Shown here: positions 35,501 to 44,754 of the stretch, one piece after another
Position numbering within the stretch: position 1 is the stretch's first letter
Layout: each line of letters starts with the position of its first letter
DNA from: Mytilus galloprovincialis
Lineage: Eukaryota; Mollusca; Bivalvia; Mytilida; Mytilidae
NCBI RefSeq assembly: GCF_965363235.1
Contig: NC_134838.1
Span: 5,585,001 to 5,649,000 of the forward strand
Length of the DNA stretch: 64,000 nucleotides
Reading direction: 5' to 3'
Notes under the pieces: model-generated
Told to the model about the DNA's origin: nothing
The model's database searches: none
The model's input: only the letters and a program-made list of their open reading frames with translations
Made by a program: the position numbers and the translations under genes

Positions 35501-37407
35501 AAACGAACGGAGAAAAACTGTAGAACATAAATTCCATGCTTAACACTTTTTTGATAAATCGAGTATGCCATTAAGAATAGTTACACATTCATACATGTGA
35601 AATCACTAAATAATTTATAGTATATGTTTTAAATTGTCCTTGTAAACATACTTGTATTTTGAAACCTTGAACTAATCACAACAGGCCATATATGCTTTGC
35701 ATTTATTTTTATTTCCTCTCTATAAATACTAGTATGCAGCTTTGGGACCATGTATTTTGGCAGTGTCCACTTGTTCCAAATATGCCTACATCGGGACATG
35801 AAACTTGAAAACAATTTTCGTCTTATGAAGTATGTAGATGGAATCAACAAAATCAATTTGTGAAAAAAACATGAAACTTCCAGATAAGATTCAGTATGCT
35901 TTTTAGTTCGTATATACATATATTATTTATTTGTATCTGAACAGGTCATAACAGTGAACGGGAGTATTATTAAGTGCACCAATCATATGTCACATGTAAC
36001 TAATCCAGATGGCAGCTTTTCTACGTCTTCAGACAATTCACTCTTTTGGGCTCTTAGAGGAGGCGGTGGGGGAACATTTGGTATCGTATCATCGTTTACT
36101 TTCAAACTTTACAAGGTCAAACATCAATATGTCAAGGTTACTATGTCTTATCCGTTATCCATCAATGGAAATTCCTCAGTTGGACAAGAGGTAATGCTAT
36201 TTTATTCAAATTTTGTTAAAGGAATGCCTAACGAATGGGGAGGATATTCCTTTCTCTCAAATGCACAACAGTCCTCTAAAACTAACGACTCTGTGATCGG
36301 CACTTTAGGGTTTTTGTATTGCCACTATGGTGGATGGAATGATTCCAGTAGGAAATACATGGATTTATGGAATGATTTCCACCCCGAATGGAGATTGGAA
36401 TACACTGTTCGGAACATCTCTACCTTCTGGGAAGGCTTTGGAAGCGTTATGACTGACAGTCCATGGAGCAGAGTGTATGTCACTGGGTCGTTTATACAGG
36501 AGGCGGGAATGGACACAAATTTTCTCGACTTTATTGTTAATACTATGACACGGCCGATTAATGCCACTAACCCGCTGTATGCCTGTGTTGGAACACATTT
36601 AGGAGGTAGGTTTTATCAGTTTAATCTTTTGTGTAACTTCAGTTAGTTTTTTAGTTTGATTAATTTGATCAATTTACCATTTACGTCCTACGCATGGAGT
36701 GCAAACTTTTTCTGTCCTATTTCGCAAATATGAAAACGGGAACAAAAAACTGAGCACGGAAGGCATTCGAAACCAAAGAAAAATTATGCGCTAACTTTTA
36801 CATGCCTATTTAGGTGTAATATAATTAGAAGAAATAATGGTTATATTGCAATATTATAACATTTTTTAAAAATTATACAGCTCTGAGTAACATTCCAATG
36901 TATGTTAAATAGTGAGACGTTTTTAAAAAGGGGCAGAAGAACCAAGGAGACATTCAAAGTAATAAGTGGAAAAGAAATTGACAACGGGTATAATAAGGAA
37001 TCTTTGATACTCAAATTTAACCAGTTTTCATCAGCTCTCTGGTCTTGAATGTCTTGAATGCAATAACAATTTAACAGATATAAACTGTTTTCTTTATAGG
37101 AAAAGTATCTGATTTTAGTGATACTCCGACCCATCCAGGTTTTAGACATGCCAGATTATGCCTTGGATGTGTTGTGGCGATACCTGACATCAAACGTGAG
37201 GACTTCTATATTAAAAAAGGAAAAGAACTCAGTCAACGCCTAATATCATACGGCAATGGAACATACGTTAACGAAGCTGCAGAATACATGCCTGATTGGC
37301 AACAAAACTATTGGGGACCACATTATAGACGGTTGTTATCGATAAAGAGAGAGGTTGATCCGGATAACATTTTGACATGTCATCATTGTGTCGGTTCTGA
37401 ACTTTGA
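32575..37407 (+). CDS. secreted FAD-linked oxidoreductase, berberine-bridge-enzyme-like, six coding exons, 526 aa
   Basis: Exons: 32575-32582, 33491-33703, 34449-34704, 35011-35145, 35945-36605, 37100-37407. All introns are GT-AG and phases join exactly (1581 nt with stop). The 8-nt first coding exon (ATGGCAAG before GTAAGA) is chosen because only it supplies the phase needed by exon 2; the ATG at 32552 does not. Residues 1-20 form a signal peptide. Exon 2 has CYPGNDCFPS and a VVLPSNNTY segment. Exon 3 has SSGHDYIG, with His109 as the expected covalent FAD ligand. Exon 4 has GFTLGGGHS; the cysteine that forms the second flavin bond in plant BBE aligns with Ser172, so single attachment is predicted. 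Exon 6 ends with the BBE domain (YVNEA, DPDNILTCHHCVGS). The family oxidises small alcohols, sugars or alkaloids with O2; the substrate here is unknown. A 3' AATAAA is at 37430. Confidence 0.92.
35405..35545 (+). repeat. mussel interspersed repeat inside intron 4 of the oxidoreductase gene
   Basis: Third, truncated copy of the family at 30185 and 32080 ('gaaaatttaaaacggaaagtc', 'acacatcacgaaacgaacgg'). It lies in the 799-bp intron between exons 4 and 5. Confidence 0.6.
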
Positions 37408-37429
37408 GATCATTTTAAAATTTCCATTT

Positions 37430-37435
37430 AATAAA
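37430..37435 (+). terminator. polyadenylation signal AATAAA of the oxidoreductase gene
   Basis: Canonical hexamer 23 bp after the stop codon, giving a very short 3' UTR. Position relative to the stop makes it a good candidate. Confidence 0.65.
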
Positions 37436-39140
37436 ATATATGAAGTCCTCTTATTGGCGTCTTACTAGGTTTACATTTATTATTTAACTTTAAACATTTT
37501 GGCCTCGATCATCACTGAAGAGACTATAATTTTCACAATGCGTGTATGGTGTCATAAAATTGGTACCGTTATTGTCCAAACGTATCTCTTTTTTATTGTA
37601 AGATACAAAATCGGAGAAACAATTTTTAAAAGAATATGTAAATATTTTTTAGCACATTTGAATGCATGAATTTAATAATATTTATTACGCGGGAAATATA
37701 AAAAAAAAACTTCGCTGGTTGTAAAGTGTTCATGTTTACATTTGAAATTGGCTGTCTTGAATTTAAATTTCAAGTACTTTGAATATGGATATATCATGAC
37801 CACGTCGAATAAATTCTTTTCTATTATTTTATGCGAATTGCATAGTGAAATTAAAATAAAACCAAACAAGCATAGTTTTCAAAATTAAACATGTTAAATA
37901 AAAAACAAAAAAATACTTGCTCTTGTACTATTTCCAATTTTTTATTGCAAGAAAAATTACCGAAAGATAAATTGATAGAAATGTTTAACATTTATATTAA
38001 TAAAATATCTTAATCGAATACATACGGTAAAGAAATCTTCAATTTGCTACATGTCGTTATTTGGTATTTAAATATCATGATCTTGAGTGGAAAAAAGTCG
38101 TTTAAATACTATAGTGCTATAGTAACTGTTTACAATTAACTACAAATATATTGAATCTGTTGACGGAAAAGTAAATGCAGTGTTTATTGTTCAAGTTTGT
38201 ACTTTTAGCTTATCGATCAACAAGAACTTTCTATACCATGTGGTCTAGTTATGTCAAAGGAGATAAACTATATAGGAAACAAGTAAATCGAATACCTTAT
38301 AATTAAATACTTCCTAGTGATATATACCAAAGTCTTTTAATTTTTGTTTGAAGATCCCCGATTGAAAGATTTATCGGGTCTTAGTACCCATGGTACCGTA
38401 TTTTAATAGTTGATAGTTTTTATTGCTATTCTAAACTATTTAAATTGTATAAGACTGTTCAGACTATGGATTTATTTTTGGTTTCCGATGTGTTTTGTCT
38501 TTTTATGAAACAGAAACATATATTTTGAAACTGCGTTTACATGACGCAAATTCTGTGAGGTCAATCAATTCTCAAAATTGATATTCTTAATTTCTGGTTA
38601 GGAGCATAAAATAGTTTCTGAACCTAATATTGCAAACAGTACAATGACCAACTTAATTCAGATCAGATACAACGTGTAGACCTTTGAAACAATTACAGAC
38701 ATCACGCCTGAACTACTTGAACTTGGAGTAGACGAACAAAATTATGTTTTTCTTATATTGTGTTGTTACACCACTGTCGCTGGTTAGGAGAGGGTTGAGA
38801 GCACAGACAAGTGTTAACCCCGCCACATTCTGTATGTGCCTGTACATACCAAGTATGGAGCCTGAAGTTTAGTGGTTGACATTGGTTCATGTCTTTCTAA
38901 TATGATTTGTTATAAATTGTTTTGTTAAAAATTAGGCCGCCGGTTTTCTCAATTGAATAGTTTCATATTTCTCATGTAGGTGCCTTTTATAGTCGAATAA
39001 ACAGTATTGTTTTTTAACATTGTTTTCCTATAATTGCTTACATCCATTATATTTGCACTTTGGTAAATAATTGACTCATTAGTAATCATACCACATCTCA
39101 TTATCCTTATTCAAAACATGGTACTGAGAAATTGTAATGA
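37436..39140. other. intergenic; one decayed repeat tail at about 38760-39110
   Basis: No supported gene. Positions 38790-38870 ('gagagggttgagagcac', 'taaccccgccacattctg') resemble the mussel tail seen at 21210 in the opposite orientation. Positions 39065-39115 resemble the 'aatcataccacatct' tail end. Confidence 0.45.
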
Positions 39141-39700
39141 TTAATAAAATTGAGAATGGAAATGGGGAATGTGCCAAAGAGACAACAACCCGACCATAGG
39201 AAAAAAAACCAGCAGAAGGTCACCAACAGGTCTTCAATGTAGCGAGAAATTCCCGCACCCGGAGGCGTCCTTCAACTGGCCCCTAAACAAATATATACTA
39301 GTTCAGTGATAATGAACGCCATACTAATTTCCAAATTGTACACAAAAAACTAAAATTAAAATAATACAAGACTAACAAAGGCCAGAGGCTCCTGACTTGG
39401 GACAGGCGCAAAAATGCGGCGGGGTTAAACATGTTTGTGAGATCTCCCCCTATACCTCTAGCCAATGTAGAAAAGTAAACGCATAACAATACGCACATTA
39501 AAATTCAGTTCAAGAGAAGTCCGAGTCTGATGTCAGAAGATGTAACCAAAGAAAATAAACAAAATGACAATAATACATAAATAACAACAGACTACTAGCA
39601 GTTAACTGACATGCCAGCTCAAGACTTCAATTAAACTGACTGAAAGATTATGATTTCATCATATGAACATCAGGCACAATCCTTACCGTTAGGGGTTAAT
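39141..39700 (-). mobile_element. Penelope-like element, 3' tail only, with TSD
   Basis: Element 39146-39695 matches the 3' tails of copies 1 and 2 and shares their exact 3' terminus (39146-39159). It is flanked by TTAAT on both sides (39141-39145 and 39696-39700). Severe 5' truncation with a conserved 3' end is the signature of target-primed reverse transcription. No coding sequence remains. Confidence 0.8.
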
Positions 39701-40275
39701 GTTTTTTTTTTTAGTAATCTATATAAGCAGTTCACTTACTTAAGTTGGTTATCATTCTTAAAACTAATCAATCAGTGATGTTTTTGATCAACTGGAATTT
39801 AAGTATTTGTGTAATATTACAATTCAATAAACCTGTAGATAAAGATGCCTACAGTAAAACTATACATGCGTCACAACAGGAAGCAAACATGGGGATAAAA
39901 TGTGAAGAAAAACTTGTTAAACAATGTTTAAATCAATGTTAAAAACAAAACAAACACGATAGGAAAGTCAATAAGGTCTTTCTTCTCGTAGTTGGAAGAC
40001 ATTTATTAGGCATAGAAATAGACAGAATTGTGAGAACACCCATTAGAATAGATTTCGGTGTTGTAGATGGGATAAACAGCTCCTCATTTGTATACACCAC
40101 AAAGTCAGGACCATGAAAACCCCGTAACAATAGCACAAACAAAAACAAGCAATCGATGGCACTCCATAAAAAAAACAAGCAATTAAAAGATATGTTGCAC
40201 AAAGTTACCATTTAAAGGCTTGGACAACATAAGCAAGTACTCTTTTCTACCATGAATCTGATTCAATTAGATAAA

Positions 40276-40281
40276 TTTATT
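40276..40281 (-). terminator. candidate polyadenylation signal for the 40612-40953 gene
   Basis: AATAAA on the - strand about 330 bp past the stop. Weak support, since the region is AT-rich. Confidence 0.3.
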
Positions 40282-40611
40282 TCAAATATCTTATAGACAT
40301 AAAATGTATTGCAAAATCCATCTTAATATTGCACAAATGCATGTATAAATATAAATAAACACGATTGCATGATTAACATAAACAACTGTATATGATACCT
40401 GAGATCATAAAACAATGAATAAGGTCAGTTTAACAAACATAACAGAGACTTTCGTATGATAATTCCCATCCATTTGCATGTAAACATTCTATAAAATGTC
40501 GTCAAATGTCTTATCAACCTCAAACTCAATACCTATGGTGGTCCTCCTTGTTCGATCTGCTTGTTTGTATAAGTAACACTGTCTGAGAAGTGATCCTCCC
40601 TCAGTTCCGTA

Positions 40612-40953
40612 TTAACTTTTTTCGGAAACAATTATCAAACAGTTTATCTTTTGTTTCAGGATTGATTTGAGTTTTCCTTCGGACTTCTTAATGCCTTCTT
40701 GTCTATTGTCACAAAATAATGGCATCACTTCACATTCATCGACCCATTGTACACGATTGTTCTCTCTTTTATCATTTTCATGTCTGTGTGAGCATTTGCG
40801 ATTCCTGTTTAAAATTATGTCTGCCGAACTGTCTTTCAATCTGTCGTCACTGTTGTCTGAGACGGTTTTCCATGGCATACTGTCAATATATTTAGAATCA
40901 ATTTCATTCATAACAGTTCTGAACAAGTCCGATCCATTCGGCAAATAAGCCAT
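40612..40953 (-). CDS. small uncharacterised protein, paralogue B (113 aa), intronless
   Basis: Paralogue of 2495-2812. The N-terminal block is MAYLPNGSDLFRTVMNEIDSKY; residues 67-83 are RVQWVDECEVMPLFCDN, followed by RQ; then KSEGKLKSILKQ. The middle (about 25-64) is acidic then basic and poorly conserved. RVQW matches the loose RVxF-type docking motif, and SILK at about residues 96-99 matches the second docking motif of protein phosphatase 1 partners. The order is reversed compared with inhibitor-2, where SILK precedes RVxF. The C-terminal tail after SILK is longer than in paralogue A. No signal peptide or membrane segment. The gene appears to be a single exon with its own TATA box. Function is unknown; a phosphatase-binding role is a hypothesis. 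Confidence 0.7.
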   Translation of the reverse strand: MAYLPNGSDLFRTVMNEIDSKYIDSMPWKTVSDNSDDRLKDSSADIILNRNRKCSHRHENDKRENNRVQWVDECEVMPLFCDNRQEGIKKSEGKLKSILKQKINCLIIVSEKS

Positions 40954-41028
40954 CTTTAAATTGTTTTTATCGAATGTCCTTCTTTAACGACCTGGTTTGC
41001 AAACTATCCCTTCCTGTTATCAACACTA

Positions 41029-41038
41029 CCTTTATATA
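41029..41038 (-). promoter_or_regulatory. TATA box of paralogue B
   Basis: TATATAAAGG on the - strand, 76 bp before the ATG, equivalent to 2886-2896. Confidence 0.7.
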
Positions 41039-41072
41039 CCAGTAAGCATATGAGGACTGTTGGTTTTTATGT

Positions 41073-41116
41073 TACCAATTGGAAAGTTGCCATATTTTAT
41101 CTGTCAATCACCAGAA
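41073..41116 (-). promoter_or_regulatory. conserved upstream block of paralogue B promoter
   Basis: On the - strand reads CTGGTGATTGACAGA, TATGGCA, then TTTCCAATTGG in the same order as the block at 2926-2963. Preservation beyond the TATA box suggests shared regulation of the two copies. Confidence 0.5.
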
Positions 41117-41639
41117 CCAATAGTAGCAGACCTTTCTTCTAATGTCTATAATGATTAATCAGGTAACAGTTTTTAAAAATATTGATTGTTTTCTCGCTTC
41201 ATCAATATTCAATACTTTAAATGTAAAACAGTAAAAATTTTAAGACAAGATCTTTTTTCTAATTTTCTGTGAATACTTTATTTTTCTTATTTTTGCTCTT
41301 TTAATCATATCCGAGAAGTAAATAGGGCTTCCTTTATCGTTTATATCATACTAGAACACACCCGGGAAATCGCGGGCATATACAGCTTGTGAACAGTTGT
41401 AGGATGAATTTTTGTAAAAGATATTATGTATGGAGAATTTCATAAAAGGTATCAAAAGCCCTCTCCCTTTTTTCAAAGTCCGATATTTGTTTCCTTTCTT
41501 TTAAATTCAATTATTTGCGTGTTTCTGGCCTCAGACCACAATTATTCTTCTCCTTTGCTACAATGCTTCTTTTGGTAAAAGTCAAATTAAATTAAATATT
41601 TGCACCGTTTCAAACATCAAATAAATGTAACTGCTTATA

Positions 41640-43155
41640 TACTGAGTGCCAATGAAAACGCAACACTTGTAAATTTCAAATATTTTAAAATATATAATTA
41701 TTTTTTTAAAAATGATTACCTATATCGGATAGAAATTGAATCGTTAGACTTCTTTCGAAATCTTTACGCTTGAATGATTTTAGAAAAAAAGTTACGTGCT
41801 TGGTTATAAAAAAGGGGGATGAGTCGAGTGCACCGCTATTTAACGCACGAGTGATTTTATCATTGTGTGTTTTGGAAAGCCTCGCTTAAGAATTGAACTT
41901 TCCCATCCTTTTTTGTTAGCCGCTGCAATAAACTAAGCCGTAGATGCCAAGACTTTTAGACAACCAGAGACATGAAGTTTGGGGCATGGTGCAAGGAGGC
42001 ATTTCAAGTCGTGAAATTGCACGCAGAATGCATTGTTCAGCCTCAACAATTACGAGACTTATCCAAAGATTCAACCAAACTGGGTCTTTGAATGATAGAC
42101 CACGTCCCGGAAGACAGAGAGCAACTACTGCCCAGCAGGACCGATTCATTCGTCTTCAGCATCTGCGAGATCGGTTCCGTACGGCTGTCCAAACAGCACG
42201 GGAGACTGTCGGCGTCCATAGGAGACAAATTGGAGCAAACACGGTAAGACGCCGTTTGCGCAGCAGTGGATTGAGGGCACGGAGGCCTTTCCGTGGTAAC
42301 ATGCTGACAGCAGTACGACGCCAAAATCGCTTAAGATGGACACAACAGCGTCAGAGATGGTCACACAGGCAATGGACAACTGTCCTATGGACGGACGAAT
42401 CAAGATTCCATCTTCGCCGTAGTGATGGACGAACTCGTGTGTGGAGACGAAGAGGAGAACGGTATGCAGATTCGTGTATCCAAGAGACAGATCGTTGGGG
42501 TGGTGGTAGTGTCATGGTATGGGGAGGAATATCATTCAACCATAAAAATCACTATCAATGGCAATTTAAACGCTCAACGCTACATTGATGAAGTTTTACG
42601 ACCGACCGTTATACCGTTCATGGCTGGACATCAAGATGTTAATCTTTTTCAGCAAGACAACGCTCGTGCACACTCCGCACGACTCACAACTGCGTTTATC
42701 AACAACAACCATGTTCAGACATTACCATGGCCAGCTTTTTCGCCGAATTTGAGTCCAATAGAACACCTATGGGATCAAATTGGACAAGCCGTAAGACGAC
42801 GACAGCCACCACCAGTGACGCTGCGCCAACTCGAAATTGCATTGCGAGAAGAATGGACAAACATTCCACAACACCGTATCCGACGTCTGGTCAGGTCAAT
42901 GCCACGTCGTTGTAGAGCTTGCGTTGCAGCACGCGGTGGACACATTCGTTATTGAGACTGTGAGTTAGTGAATTTTAGCGTTGTGTTGCATTAATGTATT
43001 GCATTCGAATCGTGGTAATTAAACATTTTTGGTTGAGTTTTATCTTTGGATAAACCCTTTAACTGTCTTTAACAATTACTGTAAACAAAATATTATTTTT
43101 TATAAAAAAGTTATTTCTAAAAAACTTAGTGTTGCGTTTTCATTGGCACTCAGTA
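41640..43155 (+). mobile_element. Tc1-type DNA transposon, nearly intact
   Basis: Element 41642-43153 (1512 bp) is flanked by TA on both sides. The terminal inverted repeats begin CTGAGTGCCAATGAAAACGC and are essentially identical at the two ends. A single transposase gene lies between them. Identical ends and one visible coding lesion point to a fairly recent insertion. Confidence 0.95.
41944..42955 (+). pseudogene. Tc1 transposase with one frameshift
   Basis: The first part (41944 onward, about 200 codons) has the paired helix-turn-helix DNA-binding region (GISSREIARRMHCSASTI, a GRQRATT hook) and the first catalytic Asp in WTDESRF. The frame then moves by +1 near the A5 run at 42544-42548. 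The second frame carries NGNLNAQRYI, QQDNARAH (second Asp) and SPIEHLWD (Glu) and ends at 42955. There are 34 residues between the second Asp and Glu, i.e. DD34E as in the Tc1 family. Everything else looks complete, so the copy is dead by a single small indel. Confidence 0.92.
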
Positions 43156-43259
43156 TATATAGACCATTATAAGTCTAATAAAATATGCTTTAAGGACAAT
43201 CCATCAGTGCTTTTTCTTTTGAGAGCCTTACTAACATGCCAATGGTAGGATATGAATCT

Positions 43260-43470
43260 TGTATAAATGACTAAGACCGACTAAGGCTAATTTGAGGGGT
43301 GGTCGGAGGGGTCCTGATTCCGATATCCCGAGATGCATAATTTAAAGAAATTCATATCCCGAAATCCCGAAATCGAAAAATATATCCCCGGATCCCGTAA
43401 GGATCAATCCCCAATTCCGAGCTTCACAACACCCGATCCCGACGCCCCGAAAAGGTCCTGCATCCCTATA
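43260..43470. repeat. short 'atcccgaaatcccga' repeat block
   Basis: Degenerate 7-11 bp reiterations of 'atcccga/atcccgg' between 43320 and 43450. The 62-codon frame here is an artefact of the repeat. Confidence 0.55.
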
Positions 43471-43629
43471 ATCTCTACTTTACTTTCATTTTTGCCAAAT
43501 CACTATTTTCACTTTCAATAATAAATAGTTATGCCCCATCTAGTCTGTGCATCCTCGCGTTCGTTCGTTCGGTCGTCCGTCTGTGCCGCTTCAGGTAAAA
43601 GTTTTTGGTCGAGGTAGTTTTAGATGAAG

Positions 43630-44330
43630 TTGAGCATGCTTAACTTATTTTAATATATATGCAAGTGATATGACCCCTTAAATAGTAAACATTTCAAAGA
43701 AACCAGTAGACAGAATCAGGGACTTTCTATACTAACACAGAAAGTCCTTGACAGAATACAGAGAGTCTCTATATATTAAAGTAGTATAATCGCAGTTTAC
43801 ATGTAGATAAACGCGAACAATAGTTGTTCTCTCTAAGGAGGTATAAAAGTTGTGGTTCTTCCGATCTTTACACCATGAAATGAAACGCGAAAAACAATTG
43901 TCCTATCTAAGGAGGTATAATAATTGTTATTTTTGATATCTAAACACCACGACATGGAGAACACTCTGAATGGCTTATTTATTTTTCATTTTTGTTATCT
44001 ATCATACGATTGTGTTTTTTAAAATGTGTCACATGCTTTACTTATTTTAATATATATGCAACTGGTGTGACCCCTTAAATAGTAAACGATTGAAAGAAAA
44101 CAGTAGACAGAATACATAGAGTATCTATATATTAAAGTAGTATAATTGTAGTTTACATGTAGATAAACACGAAAAATAATTGTCCTCTTTAAGGAGGTAT
44201 AATAGTTGTGGTTCTTGCGATCTAAACACCATGATATGGAGAACGATTTGATTGGCTTATTTATTTTTCATTGTTTTGTTATATATCATACGATTGGTTG
44301 TGTTTGTGCATGTTTCAAACCGGGAGTCTT
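43630..44330. repeat. diverged tandem duplication with reiterated 'taaggaggtataa' word
   Basis: Positions 43630-43990 and 44036-44330 are direct copies ('acttattttaatatatatgc', 'gaccccttaaatagtaaac', 'tatattaaagtagtataat'). 'ctaaggaggtataa' occurs near 43835, 43908 and 44190. The first copy has an extra 9-bp perfect stem GGACTTTCT/AGAAAGTCC (about 43721-43752). No gene recognised. Confidence 0.65.
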
Positions 44331-44754
44331 AACTATGACTAAAAGTCAGTCTGATGACGGAATCATATCCGGACTCCTTTTTTGTCGTTTTTCTCCCAAA
44401 ATAACTCAATCTGAATGATCATAAGAATGGATGACAAATGCGACTATGCATGTTACCTATAGGACACAGAGACATGATGATTGATTTATTGTGGAAGGAA
44501 GAGAAGCGACACACAAAATGAGGTCTTCTCGTTTAATAGTATAGATAAGATATGGTCATATCATACCAGGAACCAAACTTCTTCTCGGGAGTTTTCTTTA
44601 TGATTATGATTCCTCTATTTATAAGTTTCCATTGCTTATTGAATAATGATAAAGTCTTCCACATTAAAACCTATTTTAACTTTCTTTGTCGTAAAATCAA
44701 AACTACAGACGAAAATGATTGCTCATTATTTTACCAGAAAAAAAACCGATAATA

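Noticed and set aside
39745-40211. ORFs of 65 and 90 codons near the second small gene
   Set aside because: No conserved counterpart beside the first small gene and no recognisable domain; AT-rich background.
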